Assembly (NCBI GenBank): GCA_963698435.1
Contig: CAVOQV010000018.1
Span: forward strand, 124,001-188,000
Source: Sva-07 sp963698435
GTDB taxonomy: Bacteria > Actinomycetota > Acidimicrobiia > Acidimicrobiales > Ilumatobacteraceae
Direction: 5' to 3'
DNA: 64,000 bases
Shown: positions 37,022 through 45,767 of the stretch, one piece after another
Position numbering within the stretch: position 1 is the stretch's first letter
Layout of the letters: the number at the start of each line of letters is the position of its first letter
Translations under genes and position numbers: made by a program
The notes under the pieces: generated by a model
Databases searched by the model: none
What the model was told of the DNA's origin: nothing
Seen by the model: only the letters and a program-made list of their open reading frames with translations

Positions 37022-37948
37022 ATGACCGGGATCGCACTGGCGGTAGAGCAGGTGACCAAGCGCTACGGCGACCGGGCGGTGGTCGACGACCTGTCGTTCA
37101 CGGTGGCGCCCGGACGGGTCACCGGGTTCCTCGGCCCGAACGGGTCGGGCAAGTCGACGACGATGAAGATGCTGCTGGGCCTCGCCGCCACCGACGCCGG
37201 CTCGACCCGGGTCGGCGACCGGGCGTACGTCGATCTCGACGATCCGACCGGCACGGTCGGCGCCGCGCTCGAGACCAACGCGTTTCATCCCGGCCGTTCG
37301 GGGCGCGACCACCTGCGCATCCTCGCCTGTGCGGCCGGCGTGCCAGACGCACGGGTCGCCGAGTCGTTGGCGACGGCAGGACTGGCCGACGCAGCCGACC
37401 GCCGTGCGGGCACGTACTCGCTCGGGATGCGCCAACGCCTCGGTCTCGCTGCGGCGTTGCTGTGCGACCCACCGGTGCTGGTGCTCGATGAGCCGGGCAA
37501 CGGGCTCGACCCCCAGGGTGTGCGGGAGCTGCGCGACCTGTTGCGCGAGCGGGCCGCGAGCGGCGGCACGGTGTTCGTGTCGAGCCACCTGCTCGGCGAG
37601 GTCGAACACCTCGTCGACGACGTCGTGGTGATCGACAAGGGGCAGCTCGTCACGAGCGGCGCGCTCGCCGAGCTGCGACACGAGACCGCACTGGTCCGCT
37701 CACCGGACGCCTTGCGGCTCGCGGAGGCGCTGCGCACGAACGGTGCGGCGGTCGAACTCGACGCGTCGGATGGTGCACCGTTGCTCGTTCGCGGGAGCTC
37801 GCTCGCCGCCATCGGTCACGTCGCCTTCACGCTCGGCGTCGAGGTCTCGGAACTCAGCGCGCACGCGGGCTCGCTCGAGGACCTGTTCATGAACTGGACG
37901 AACCAATCCGGCGCAGCAGCCGCCGGCGACGAGGAGGTCGTGGGATGA
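37022..37948 (+). CDS. ABC transporter ATP-binding protein
   Basis: The Walker A motif GPNGSGKSTTMKMLLG, the signature region YSLGMRQRLGLAAALL and the Walker B VLVLDEPGNGLDP identify an ABC-2-type exporter ATPase. At 308 residues it includes the usual C-terminal extension of drug or bacteriocin exporters. It starts two bases after the peptidase gene and overlaps the permease start (ATGA). Together with the adjacent 249-residue permease it would form the transporter; no separate substrate-binding protein is needed for export. Confidence 0.93.
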   Translation: MTGIALAVEQVTKRYGDRAVVDDLSFTVAPGRVTGFLGPNGSGKSTTMKMLLGLAATDAGSTRVGDRAYVDLDDPTGTVGAALETNAFHPGRSGRDHLRILACAAGVPDARVAESLATAGLADAADRRAGTYSLGMRQRLGLAAALLCDPPVLVLDEPGNGLDPQGVRELRDLLRERAASGGTVFVSSHLLGEVEHLVDDVVVIDKGQLVTSGALAELRHETALVRSPDALRLAEALRTNGAAVELDASDGAPLLVRGSSLAAIGHVAFTLGVEVSELSAHAGSLEDLFMNWTNQSGAAAAGDEEVVG

Positions 37949-38694
37949 ACCCGATGACGCGTTCGGTTCGAGCCGAACTGATGAAGCTGACGACGACCCG
38001 GATGCCGCTGGCGTTCCTGGTGGTGCTGGTGGTGATGGGGGCCATCAACGCGGCCTCCGTGGCGTTCGGCACGGACTTCGACGGCAGCAAGACCTTCGTG
38101 TCGACCGCAGCCGACCAGCAGTCGCTGATCGCGTTCGCCGTCAACGCCACGATGATCGCCGGGTTGTTCGGCGCGATCGCCGCCGCCCGGGAGTACGCAC
38201 ACCAGACCGTGATCTCGACGTTCCTCGCCGACCCGCAACGTCGACGGGCGGTCACCGCGCAGATGATCGCGATCGCAACCGGCGGGGCCGTGTTGGGCGG
38301 GGCCGGCGCGATGATCACGACGATTGCCGTTGCGGCCGCGCTGCCGACCACCGAGTTCGGCTTCCTCGTTTCGGCGGTGGACGTGCTCCGCGTTGTCAGT
38401 GCCTCGGCGTTCTGTGGCGCCGTCGGGGCGGTGCTCGGAGCGGGAATCGGCACCGTGGTCCGCAACGTCGGGGGAGCCGTGACCGGCGCAGTGCTCGTGC
38501 TGATCGTGGCGCCGCCGATGCTCGTGCAGCTGATCAGTTCCACCGCCTCGTGGATCCCCGCCAACCTCGCGCTCGACCTGTCAGGGGTGACTTCGGAGGT
38601 GTCGGGGCCGGCGGCCGCGCTCGCCCTGGCCGTCTGGGCGGTGGTGCCCGCAGTCCTCGGTGCGTACACGGTGCGCCACCGCGACGTCGCCTGA
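37945..38694 (+). CDS. ABC-2 type permease
   Basis: This 249-residue membrane protein has six predicted helices, including MPLAFLVVLVVMGAINAAS, IAGLFGAIAAAREYAHQTV and GAVTGAVLVLIVAPPMLVQL. The loop REYAHQTVISTFLADPQRRR is typical of ABC-2 exporters, where helix 2 is followed by the conserved E/R-rich segment. Translationally coupled to the ATPase gene, it is the transmembrane half of the exporter. A strong palindromic terminator follows. Confidence 0.9.
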   Translation: MNPMTRSVRAELMKLTTTRMPLAFLVVLVVMGAINAASVAFGTDFDGSKTFVSTAADQQSLIAFAVNATMIAGLFGAIAAAREYAHQTVISTFLADPQRRRAVTAQMIAIATGGAVLGGAGAMITTIAVAAALPTTEFGFLVSAVDVLRVVSASAFCGAVGAVLGAGIGTVVRNVGGAVTGAVLVLIVAPPMLVQLISSTASWIPANLALDLSGVTSEVSGPAAALALAVWAVVPAVLGAYTVRHRDVA

Positions 38695-38710
38695 CCCGAC
38701 GTTGGCGTGA

Positions 38711-38740
38711 CGGTTCGGGTGGGACGGTCCACCCGAACCG
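38711..38740. terminator. Perfect 12-bp palindrome, GATTCGGGTGG family
   Basis: CGGTTCGGGTGG and CCACCCGAACCG form a perfect 12-bp stem around a GACGGT loop, with a partial outer stem (CGT.GGC / GCC.ACG). It lies between the convergent ABC permease and EamA genes. Confidence 0.8.
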
Positions 38741-38757
38741 CAAAGCCGACGGAGTGG

Positions 38758-39696
38758 TCAGGTGGTGGTGTCGACAGCGGCGGTTGCGGCCGTCGGTTGC
38801 GACTGGTTGCGGACGACCACGGCGAGGGCGCCGATGACGACGGCCATTGCGACGGCTTGGAGTGCGGTCACCGTCTCGTCGAGCACGATCCAGGCGAGCA
38901 GTGCCGAGAACACGGGGATCAACAGCGTGAACGTCGAGCCGACCCACAGCGGGATTCGCACCAGCGACCAGTTCATCATGGCGTGGCCGATCAGCCCCGA
39001 CGTCGCCGCCATCAGCACCAGCCAGCCCCAGTTGGTCGCCGATGGCCACGACATGTCCTGCCCGAACACGAAGCCGAGCGGGGCGCAGATCGCCATCGTC
39101 CAGAGCGCGGTTCCGGCGGTGAACTCGGTGGAGGTCATCTTCTTCTTCGAGTTCTTCGACGTGATGAAGTAGGCACTCCACGACAGCATTGCGGCGAGCG
39201 CAAGGAGGTCGCCGCGTAGGTCGCTGGTGTCGTCGCTTGCTCCAGCTGCGACCACGACGACGGTGCCGATGAGCGCCACCGCCGACCAGGCGACGTTGCG
39301 CAGGCCGATCTTCTCACCGAAGAATCTGGCGGCGACCACACCGACGACGATCGGTTGCATCGAACCGATGATGGTCGCATTGACGATGCTGGTCAGCTTC
39401 ACCGCCGAGAAGAACAGCGCGATGTCGGCGCCGAGCGCGATGCCGCCCCACATCGAGTCGCGGATCACTCGCACGCGGAACGGAGTGCCGCGAACTCGCA
39501 TCCAGGCGATCAGCACCAAGGCGAAGAAGGCGAATCGGTAGAAGCCGATCGCCAGGCTGCCCATGTCGATGTACTTGGCGAGGATCGTGCCGGTCGACCA
39601 CGCACAGACGGCGATCCCTGCGCCGATCAAGCCCCGTGAGAGGTCCTTCGCATCGGCGGCAGCCGTGCTCGGGGTCGCAGCGGGGGTCGTGGTCAC
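38758..39696 (-). CDS. EamA/DMT superfamily transporter
   Basis: This 312-residue protein has ten membrane helices in two EamA repeats, typical of drug/metabolite exporters. The first repeat begins GAGIAVCAWSTGTILAKYID; the second ends VLDETVTALQAVAMAVVIG, the conserved E-rich turn before the last helix. It probably exports or imports a small metabolite; the substrate is not evident. It is divergent from the nitroreductase gene, whose ATG lies 47 bases away. Confidence 0.87.
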   Translation of the reverse strand: MTTTPAATPSTAAADAKDLSRGLIGAGIAVCAWSTGTILAKYIDMGSLAIGFYRFAFFALVLIAWMRVRGTPFRVRVIRDSMWGGIALGADIALFFSAVKLTSIVNATIIGSMQPIVVGVVAARFFGEKIGLRNVAWSAVALIGTVVVVAAGASDDTSDLRGDLLALAAMLSWSAYFITSKNSKKKMTSTEFTAGTALWTMAICAPLGFVFGQDMSWPSATNWGWLVLMAATSGLIGHAMMNWSLVRIPLWVGSTFTLLIPVFSALLAWIVLDETVTALQAVAMAVVIGALAVVVRNQSQPTAATAAVDTTT

Positions 39697-39743
39697 GCGC
39701 GCAACGTAGCGCCGAGACGCCGCCGTGATGCCATCCTGGGCCG

Positions 39744-40406
39744 ATGGCTACACACCCGACCACCGGCTTCGATCTCGACCAGACCGACCTGCTCCTGAAG
39801 ACGACCAAGCAGGTCCGCAAGAGGCTCGACCTGACGCGTCCGGTGCCGTACGAGGTGCTGCTCGAGTGCATCGACATCGCCAACCACGCACCGATGGGTG
39901 GCAACCTCGAGCGGAACCGCTGGATGATCATCGACGATGCCGACACCAAGGCGAAGATCTCCGAGTACTTCGGCAAGGTCGGCCGCCCCTACCTGGCTGC
40001 CAACTCCGAAGCTCCGGCCGACGACCGCACCGGCAAGGTGATCGATTCGGCGACCTTCCTCGTCGATCACCTCCACGAGGTCCCGGCGATGGTGCTCGCA
40101 ATGCGACTCGACCGGGTGCCCGAGGGCGCCTCGACCGGCGCGTACGCCGGGTACTGGGGCTCGGTCGTGCCGGGCGTGTGGAGCTTCCAGCTCGCGGCGC
40201 GGTCGCGGGGGATCGGCTCGGCGTGGACGACGTTCCACCTCGAGTACGAGGCCGAGGTCGCCGAGCTGCTCGGCATTCCGCCGACGGTGACGCAGGTGTG
40301 CCTGCTCCCCGTGGGCTACTACACGGGTGACTCGTTCAGCCCGGCGCCACGACGCCCGGCTCGCGAGGTGACCTACCTCAACCGATGGAAGGCCCCGGTC
40401 GACTGA
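39744..40406 (+). CDS. Nitroreductase family protein
   Basis: The FMN-binding nitroreductase pattern is present: RPVPYEVLLECIDIANHAPMG (early helix), LERNRWMIIDD and the C-terminal SRGIGSAWTTFHLEYE with the Arg/Ser-rich flavin site. At 220 residues it is typical. Such enzymes reduce nitroaromatics, quinones or flavins with NAD(P)H; the physiological substrate here is unknown. It is transcribed alone, divergent from the EamA transporter and followed by a strong hairpin. Confidence 0.87.
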   Translation: MATHPTTGFDLDQTDLLLKTTKQVRKRLDLTRPVPYEVLLECIDIANHAPMGGNLERNRWMIIDDADTKAKISEYFGKVGRPYLAANSEAPADDRTGKVIDSATFLVDHLHEVPAMVLAMRLDRVPEGASTGAYAGYWGSVVPGVWSFQLAARSRGIGSAWTTFHLEYEAEVAELLGIPPTVTQVCLLPVGYYTGDSFSPAPRRPAREVTYLNRWKAPVD

Positions 40407-40412
40407 TCCCAT

Positions 40413-40455
40413 CTCGTGAACAAGACGCGCACCAAGTGCGCGCCTTGTTCACGAG
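40413..40455. terminator. Bidirectional terminator hairpin (different sequence family)
   Basis: CTCGTGAACAAGACGCGCAC pairs with its near-perfect complement ending CTTGTTCACGAG around a CAA loop, one mismatch in 20 bp. It ends the nitroreductase transcript and overlaps the last codons of the convergent membrane-protein gene. Confidence 0.8.
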
Positions 40456-41552
40456 AACGACGGGTTGGCGGCGCGTTCGCCGAGGAATCGGTCGTAGAGC
40501 ACGATGACCATCGTCAGCAGCAGGCCGAAGAAGGCCACCAGCGAGCGGTTCACCTCGTCGCTCAGCAGGGACGCGTAGGTGAACAGCACCACGCTGTTGA
40601 GAGCCGCCAGGGCGAGCCACTGCACGCCGATCGACGACCACTCGATGCCCCGTCGGGAGAGCAGCTCGCTGACCGTCACGCTGGCGCCGATGATCAGTGC
40701 CGTCGCCACGATGATCCGCACGACCGTGGTGTCGAGGTCGAGCACGCTGACGTAGATCGCGGCGATCAGGCCGACGAGCAGCAGCTTCTCGGCGAACGGC
40801 GGGGCGATCCACAGCGGCGCCTGCGGACGGTCCGGCAGCTCCACCACGGGGATGGGCTTGTCGACGTCGACGCGGAACGACCAGTCCTTCGGTGGCGCCT
40901 TGCGATACAGCCACACGGCCACGCCGACCAGGATCGCGATTGCGGCGACCAGGGCGATGGTCACCGCCGGCCGGTTGGTGATCGCGTCGGCCCACGAGCT
41001 GGTCGGGGTGGTGCCGAAGATGTCGACCTTCATGAAGTCGGTGAAGTCGTTCTGGGCGATGTGGATCCACCATTCCTGGGGCAGCTTGATGAAGATCCAG
41101 ATGAACGCCGCGAGCCCGATCACGGTGCGCTGGCCGAGGCGCCGCGGGTCCCACTGGGTGCGGATGGCGACGTACGCGATGAAGAAGTACTCGAACGTGT
41201 TCGGGAAGACGAACAGCAGCCAGCGTTCCTGGAACACCTCGAAGAGCCACACGCCGACAAGGCGGTAGTACCAGAGGAAGCGAGCGACGTTGATCGCAGT
41301 CGTGTTGGTCCAGTTGCGGTAGACGGCCAGGAAGGCGATCGTCAGGTAGAAGATGTCGAGGGCTTTGTCGTAGTTCTGGTAGCCGTCGAGGTTGAGGTTG
41401 GTGAACTGCTGGAAGATCGTTTGATCAGCGGCGTCGATGACCAGCGCCGCGAGGATCGCCGGCAGCGGGAACCGGGGGATGAACAGCGGGATGACGAATC
41501 GCATCGCCAGCACGACGAGGAACACTGCGATGTCCGAGGTGTCTCCGCCCAT
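40449..41552 (-). CDS. Polytopic membrane protein of unknown function
   Basis: I do not recognise the family. The 367-residue protein has about nine hydrophobic helices in two groups separated by a hydrophilic segment with VDVDKPIPVVELPDRPQ. Aromatic-rich motifs such as YQNYDKALDIFYLTIAFLAV and FPNTFEYFFIAYVAIRTQW are distinctive. There is no signal peptide and no catalytic motif. The 3' end is embedded in a terminator hairpin. It is separated by 61 bases from the MFS gene upstream and may be in its operon. Confidence 0.75.
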   Translation of the reverse strand: MGGDTSDIAVFLVVLAMRFVIPLFIPRFPLPAILAALVIDAADQTIFQQFTNLNLDGYQNYDKALDIFYLTIAFLAVYRNWTNTTAINVARFLWYYRLVGVWLFEVFQERWLLFVFPNTFEYFFIAYVAIRTQWDPRRLGQRTVIGLAAFIWIFIKLPQEWWIHIAQNDFTDFMKVDIFGTTPTSSWADAITNRPAVTIALVAAIAILVGVAVWLYRKAPPKDWSFRVDVDKPIPVVELPDRPQAPLWIAPPFAEKLLLVGLIAAIYVSVLDLDTTVVRIIVATALIIGASVTVSELLSRRGIEWSSIGVQWLALAALNSVVLFTYASLLSDEVNRSLVAFFGLLLTMVIVLYDRFLGERAANPSFS

Positions 41553-41613
41553 CGGGGCAGACTACGCGTCTCTTCGCCAGCGGATGCAGGATGCTGACAC
41601 GTGGCGAGGTCGT

Positions 41614-42837
41614 TCAGTCGGTGGCCGCAACCAGGTCAGGCGCAGGCACGGCGCCGGGGAGCCGTGACGCGGTGTACAGCGAAAGCCCGAGAGCGATGGT
41701 CGATGCGACGAGCATGGTTCCGATCCCGCCGGCATCATCGGTCACCAGGATCGTCAGCAGGATGCTGGCGATGATGCTGCCGACGTAGCGGCTCATCGAC
41801 AGCAGGCCGGCGGCGAGGCCGACTCGCGCTTCGGGAGCGGCCTCGATTCCGGCGGTCAGGATGCCCGGCGACGCCACGCCGTATCCGAGGCCGAACACGA
41901 GCAGGGTGGTGATCAGGACCGCAGAAGCGACCGCGGTTCCAAACGCGGCACTCGTCGCGACGGCGATCGTGGAGACCAGCAGTCCGAGTACGACGGGTCG
42001 TCGTCGGCCCCACTCGTCGCCCAACCGGCCACCGATGGGGCTCATCACGATCATGCCGAGCGTCAATGCCGACAGTGCGAGACCGATCACACCGGTGCCC
42101 CATCCGCGATCGTCGAGGAGGATCGGGCAGACGAGCAGCAGTGCGTATTGGGCGAAGACCGCCAGTGCCTGGGTCGAGAAGGCCGCCACGAATGTCGGGC
42201 TGGCGATGGGCGGTCGACGCGCGGTCGAATCCGGCACCCGGGCGTCGGTGTGCGGGACCGGATCGTCGACCGTGGCGGGGACGGACCGTTGGAGCACGAT
42301 GAGCACCACGATCACGATCGGCAGGTTGATCGCGAAGATCGCCCGCCATCCGAACGCCGCGAGCAGCAGCCCGCCGACGACCGGCCCCAGCCCGGCCCCA
42401 GCTCCGATCACCGACCCCTGCAGCCCGAAGGCCCGTCCGCGGGTCTCAGCGTCGGTGACCTTTCGTACGAGCGCCTGCACGCTCGGCGACAGCGCGGATG
42501 CGAACACGGCCTGACCGGCGCGGATCGCGACGAGCATCGCGAACGTCGTGGCGAACATCGCGGCGGCGGAACAGATCCCGAAGCCTGTCACGGCGATGAT
42601 GGCGAGTCGCCGGGCGCCGATGTGGTCGGCGATCCGGCCGGCGGTCGGCTGGCCGACCAGCATTGCGACGAGATAGACGGTGACGAGCACACCGGCGTGC
42701 CCCTTGGTGATGTTGAACTCGTCCGCGAGCGTCGGGAGCGCCACCGCGATCATCGTCGAGTTGAGGGGTACGAGGGTCGAGGCGAGTGCGATGCCGGCGA
42801 TGGCGAAGGTCGACGCTCCCTGACCCTGTTCGGGCAT
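41614..42837 (-). CDS. MFS transporter
   Basis: This 407-residue protein has about twelve helices. Features include LVPLNSTMIAVALPTLADE in helix 1, GRIADHIGARRLA (motif A after helix 2) and GSVIGAGAGLGPVVGGLL (motif C of the proton-antiport drug families). The motif C glycines suggest an exporter. Its ATG overlaps the stop of the PEP-utilising-type gene (ATGA), so the two are translationally coupled and probably work together. Confidence 0.9.
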   Translation of the reverse strand: MPEQGQGASTFAIAGIALASTLVPLNSTMIAVALPTLADEFNITKGHAGVLVTVYLVAMLVGQPTAGRIADHIGARRLAIIAVTGFGICSAAAMFATTFAMLVAIRAGQAVFASALSPSVQALVRKVTDAETRGRAFGLQGSVIGAGAGLGPVVGGLLLAAFGWRAIFAINLPIVIVVLIVLQRSVPATVDDPVPHTDARVPDSTARRPPIASPTFVAAFSTQALAVFAQYALLLVCPILLDDRGWGTGVIGLALSALTLGMIVMSPIGGRLGDEWGRRRPVVLGLLVSTIAVATSAAFGTAVASAVLITTLLVFGLGYGVASPGILTAGIEAAPEARVGLAAGLLSMSRYVGSIIASILLTILVTDDAGGIGTMLVASTIALGLSLYTASRLPGAVPAPDLVAATD

Positions 42838-44489
42838 CAGAGGATGTCGACCGTGCCGGTGGTTCCGTCGACACGTACGCGAGCACCGTCATGGATCCGC
42901 GCCGTGCCGTTGACAGTGCCGACGACCGACGGGATGCCCATCTCGCGCGACACGATCGCGGCGTGGGACGCGAAGCTCCCGTGATCGGTGACGATTGCGC
43001 CGACGAGGTGAAGCATCGAGTTGAACGCTTCGCCCGTCGTCGGAGCGACGAGTACGTCGCCGGGTTCCAGTGTCAGGAGATCGTCGATCGAGCGGACCAG
43101 ACGTGCTGTCCCTTCGTACACGCCTGCCGCGCCGGCGATGCCGACGATCGAGGTCGCCGTGCCGGCGGGTTCGTCGAGTTGCCCGAGGATTCCCTCGATC
43201 GAGAAGCCGACTGCAGCCATCACCCGCGCCATCGGCGGGGGCAGCATCTCCAGCGGTGGTGGCGGGGGCGGAGGGGGGCCGAGGAAACGGGGTGGGCCGT
43301 CGAGGGTCAGTTGGAGGCGAAGCTCTCGTCGCTGCTGGAGCTCGTCGGAACTCGGGCCGGCCGAGCCGGCGAGGATCGCTTCGAGTTCGTCGGAGTGCAG
43401 CTCGAAGGGGTGCTCCGCGTCGACCAACGTGCCGGCGGCAACGAGCCGTCGGCCGATCTCGAGGAGGGTGAGCCGGAGGAGTCCGATCGCCGAGATGTCG
43501 CTGTAGATGCCGCGCTCGTCGCGCAACCGGTAGACGAGACGCGCCTCGGCGAGCAGGTCGTCGAAGGCCGCCTGGTGCTCCGCGGGTACCTCCGTGCGCA
43601 GTTGGGCCGCGAGCTCGTCGGCCCGCTCGATCGCCGGGTTGCCGGTCATGGCCACGGCGGCGGCGAGGCGGCCGACGATGACATCGGGACGCTCGCCGGT
43701 CGTCGGGTTGACGACGTCGAATCCCTCGATCAGCCTGAAGTGGACGTCGGCGACGTAGTCGGCGACGGCTGGGACCCGGGATCGCAGCTCGGTGAGTACC
43801 GCAGTCGGATCGCCGCCCGAGTGGAGCAGGTCGAGTGCGCCCTGGTCGGAGCGCAGCGCGGCGACGGAGTCCTGGATCTCCGGCGACGACACACTCGACA
43901 CTGGCGAGAAGCCGTCGAGAACTCCGAAGAGCGACATTGGCGGCCGGTGGGTCCATCCGGCCGTTTGCAGCACGAAGTCGCCGACCGCGACGAGCGCGTG
44001 GCAGTTGTAGCGGTGGTGTTGGTAGACCATCGCCGTGACGTGCGCGAGGCAGGTCCGGAGATGCGCCAGCAGGTCGGCGTCGTCGAGCGCGGCGAGGTCG
44101 ACCGACCCGAGCTCACGGTGACGGGTCTGAGCGGCAGGCTTCACCTGGTCGTCCCACGTGCGGATCTCGTCGCGCCAGATCCGAGCGGCCATCGCCTGCG
44201 CGGCGACGTCGGTTCGCCGACCGATCTCGGCGCCGATCCACTCGGGGTCCTTCGGGCCGTCGGGTCCGGGCATGTCGAATGGTTGGGGTTGGTGGTAGGT
44301 GAATCCGTTGACGACGCCCATGGCCAGCCGGTCGAGCAACAAGCCGTAGCCGGCGAATGCCTCGGTGAACCCCTTGTTGAACCCGGGCGGGTAGATCTCC
44401 TGCATCAGCGCGGTCTGCGACACGGGGTTGTGCGCGCTGTCCTGCTGCCACGGTCCCGGCCCCGGCGGTTCCCATGTGATGGCGTCCAT
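42837..44489 (-). CDS. PEP-utilising enzyme mobile-domain protein
   Basis: The C-terminal ~100 residues contain the phosphohistidine swivelling domain: DVLVAPTTGEAFNS, then DHGSFASHAAIVSREMGIPSV, with the conserved His that accepts phosphate in PEP synthase, PPDK and rifampin phosphotransferase. The N-terminal ~400 residues are mainly helical (HRELGSVDLAALDDADLLAH, AMVYQHHRYN) as in the helical linker of such enzymes, but the ATP-grasp domain is missing and there is a Pro-rich linker. It is therefore not a complete phosphotransferase. ATG 44489 was chosen where the protein-like sequence begins. Coupling to an MFS pump suggests modification and export of a small compound, but this is inference. 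Confidence 0.75.
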   Translation of the reverse strand: MDAITWEPPGPGPWQQDSAHNPVSQTALMQEIYPPGFNKGFTEAFAGYGLLLDRLAMGVVNGFTYHQPQPFDMPGPDGPKDPEWIGAEIGRRTDVAAQAMAARIWRDEIRTWDDQVKPAAQTRHRELGSVDLAALDDADLLAHLRTCLAHVTAMVYQHHRYNCHALVAVGDFVLQTAGWTHRPPMSLFGVLDGFSPVSSVSSPEIQDSVAALRSDQGALDLLHSGGDPTAVLTELRSRVPAVADYVADVHFRLIEGFDVVNPTTGERPDVIVGRLAAAVAMTGNPAIERADELAAQLRTEVPAEHQAAFDDLLAEARLVYRLRDERGIYSDISAIGLLRLTLLEIGRRLVAAGTLVDAEHPFELHSDELEAILAGSAGPSSDELQQRRELRLQLTLDGPPRFLGPPPPPPPPLEMLPPPMARVMAAVGFSIEGILGQLDEPAGTATSIVGIAGAAGVYEGTARLVRSIDDLLTLEPGDVLVAPTTGEAFNSMLHLVGAIVTDHGSFASHAAIVSREMGIPSVVGTVNGTARIHDGARVRVDGTTGTVDIL

Positions 44490-44656
44490 GTCGGCTACTC
44501 CTGCATCTCCCGCACTGACGGATCGGCCCCCACGGTTGATCGCAGTTGACGGGAAGGTGAACTCTAGGTGAATCCGAGGAGATGCTGTGACGGACGACGT
44601 TGGCGATATCGGTTGCGAACAGCGGTCGCAATGGATACGTTTGGCATCCACTTCGT

Positions 44657-44733
<77 letters not shown>

Positions 44734-44965
44734 ATGGGAAGTCCCGGCCCTCGTGGTCGGGACTTTCTCGTTTACGGCGCAGCCCGCCCTGAAGCCGGGC
44801 CTCGTCCCCGCGGTGCCGCACCATCACGGCGCCGTTCCGTCGAGTCATGGCAACGCTTGCCACGCCGGATGCTCCGGCGTCGTCTGATGAGGGTCTCCGC
44901 CCGGTCCGCCCGGCTGGTCGCGGGTGCACCTACGCTCGGCCCGTGTGCTGCAGGAGAACACCGCG

Positions 44966-45757
44966 ATGACGGACCGGCGAGCTGCTGGACGACACGCCGT
45001 CGTGACCGGCGCGGCCTCGGGCATCGGCCGGGCGATCGCGCTGAGGTTCGTGGCCGACGGCGGCACCGTGACCGCCGGCGACATCGACGACGACGGTCTG
45101 AGCTCGTTGCGCGACGAACTCGGCGGCGCGGTCGCTGTGCTCCGGTGCGATGTCACCGTCGAGGACGACGTGGCGGCGTTGGTACAGCTCTGCGCGGAGC
45201 GGCATGGGGCCGTCGACGCGATGTTCAACGTCGCCGGCGGTAACCGGCCGGGTCTGATCACCGAACTGACCGAGGCCGACTGGGACCACACCGTCGCGCT
45301 GTGCCTGAAGAGTGTGTTCTTCGGGGTGAAGCACGCGGCCCGGCAGATGATCGTGGGCGGCACCCAGGGAGCGATCGTCAACATCGCCTCGCTGAACTCA
45401 CGCGTGCCGATGGTGTTCGGCGCTGCCTATTCAGCGGCCAAGGCCGGCGTCGTGAGCCTCAGCCAGACCGCGGCGATCGAACTCGGCGAACGGGGGATAC
45501 GGGTCTGTGCCGTGTCGCCCGGGCTCACGGAGACGCCGCTGATCGGTCCGATGATGTCGATCCCCGGCGCCGCCGATGCCTTCATGAGCCGGATCCCGTT
45601 GCGCCGGCCCGCCCAGCCCGACGACATCGCTGCTGCCGCTGTCTTCCTGGCGAGCGAGGACGCCGTGTACATCACCGGCGTGAACCTGTTCGTCGATGGC
45701 GGGTGGGAGCACACGGCCTACCCCGATCTGCGACGGCTGATGACGGAACCGTCGTGA
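44966..45757 (+). CDS. Short-chain dehydrogenase/reductase
   Basis: A classical 263-residue SDR. The NAD(P)-binding glycine motif is TGAASGIGRA, the catalytic Tyr and Lys lie in YSAAKAG, the NNAG-like motif reads NVAGG, and Ser occurs in NIASLNS. SDRs oxidise alcohols or reduce ketones on sterols, fatty acyls or sugars; the substrate is not identifiable. CAGGAG upstream supports ATG 44966. It converges with the epimerase gene over 10 bases. It follows the tRNA by about 230 bases that contain nothing I recognise. Confidence 0.87.
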   Translation: MTDRRAAGRHAVVTGAASGIGRAIALRFVADGGTVTAGDIDDDGLSSLRDELGGAVAVLRCDVTVEDDVAALVQLCAERHGAVDAMFNVAGGNRPGLITELTEADWDHTVALCLKSVFFGVKHAARQMIVGGTQGAIVNIASLNSRVPMVFGAAYSAAKAGVVSLSQTAAIELGERGIRVCAVSPGLTETPLIGPMMSIPGAADAFMSRIPLRRPAQPDDIAAAAVFLASEDAVYITGVNLFVDGGWEHTAYPDLRRLMTEPS

Positions 45758-45767
45758 CGGCGATCGT

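Noticed and set aside
42786..44549. 587-residue open frame on the + strand
   Set aside because: Antisense to the PEP-utilising-type gene, Arg/Gly/Val-rich, and lacks a plausible domain.
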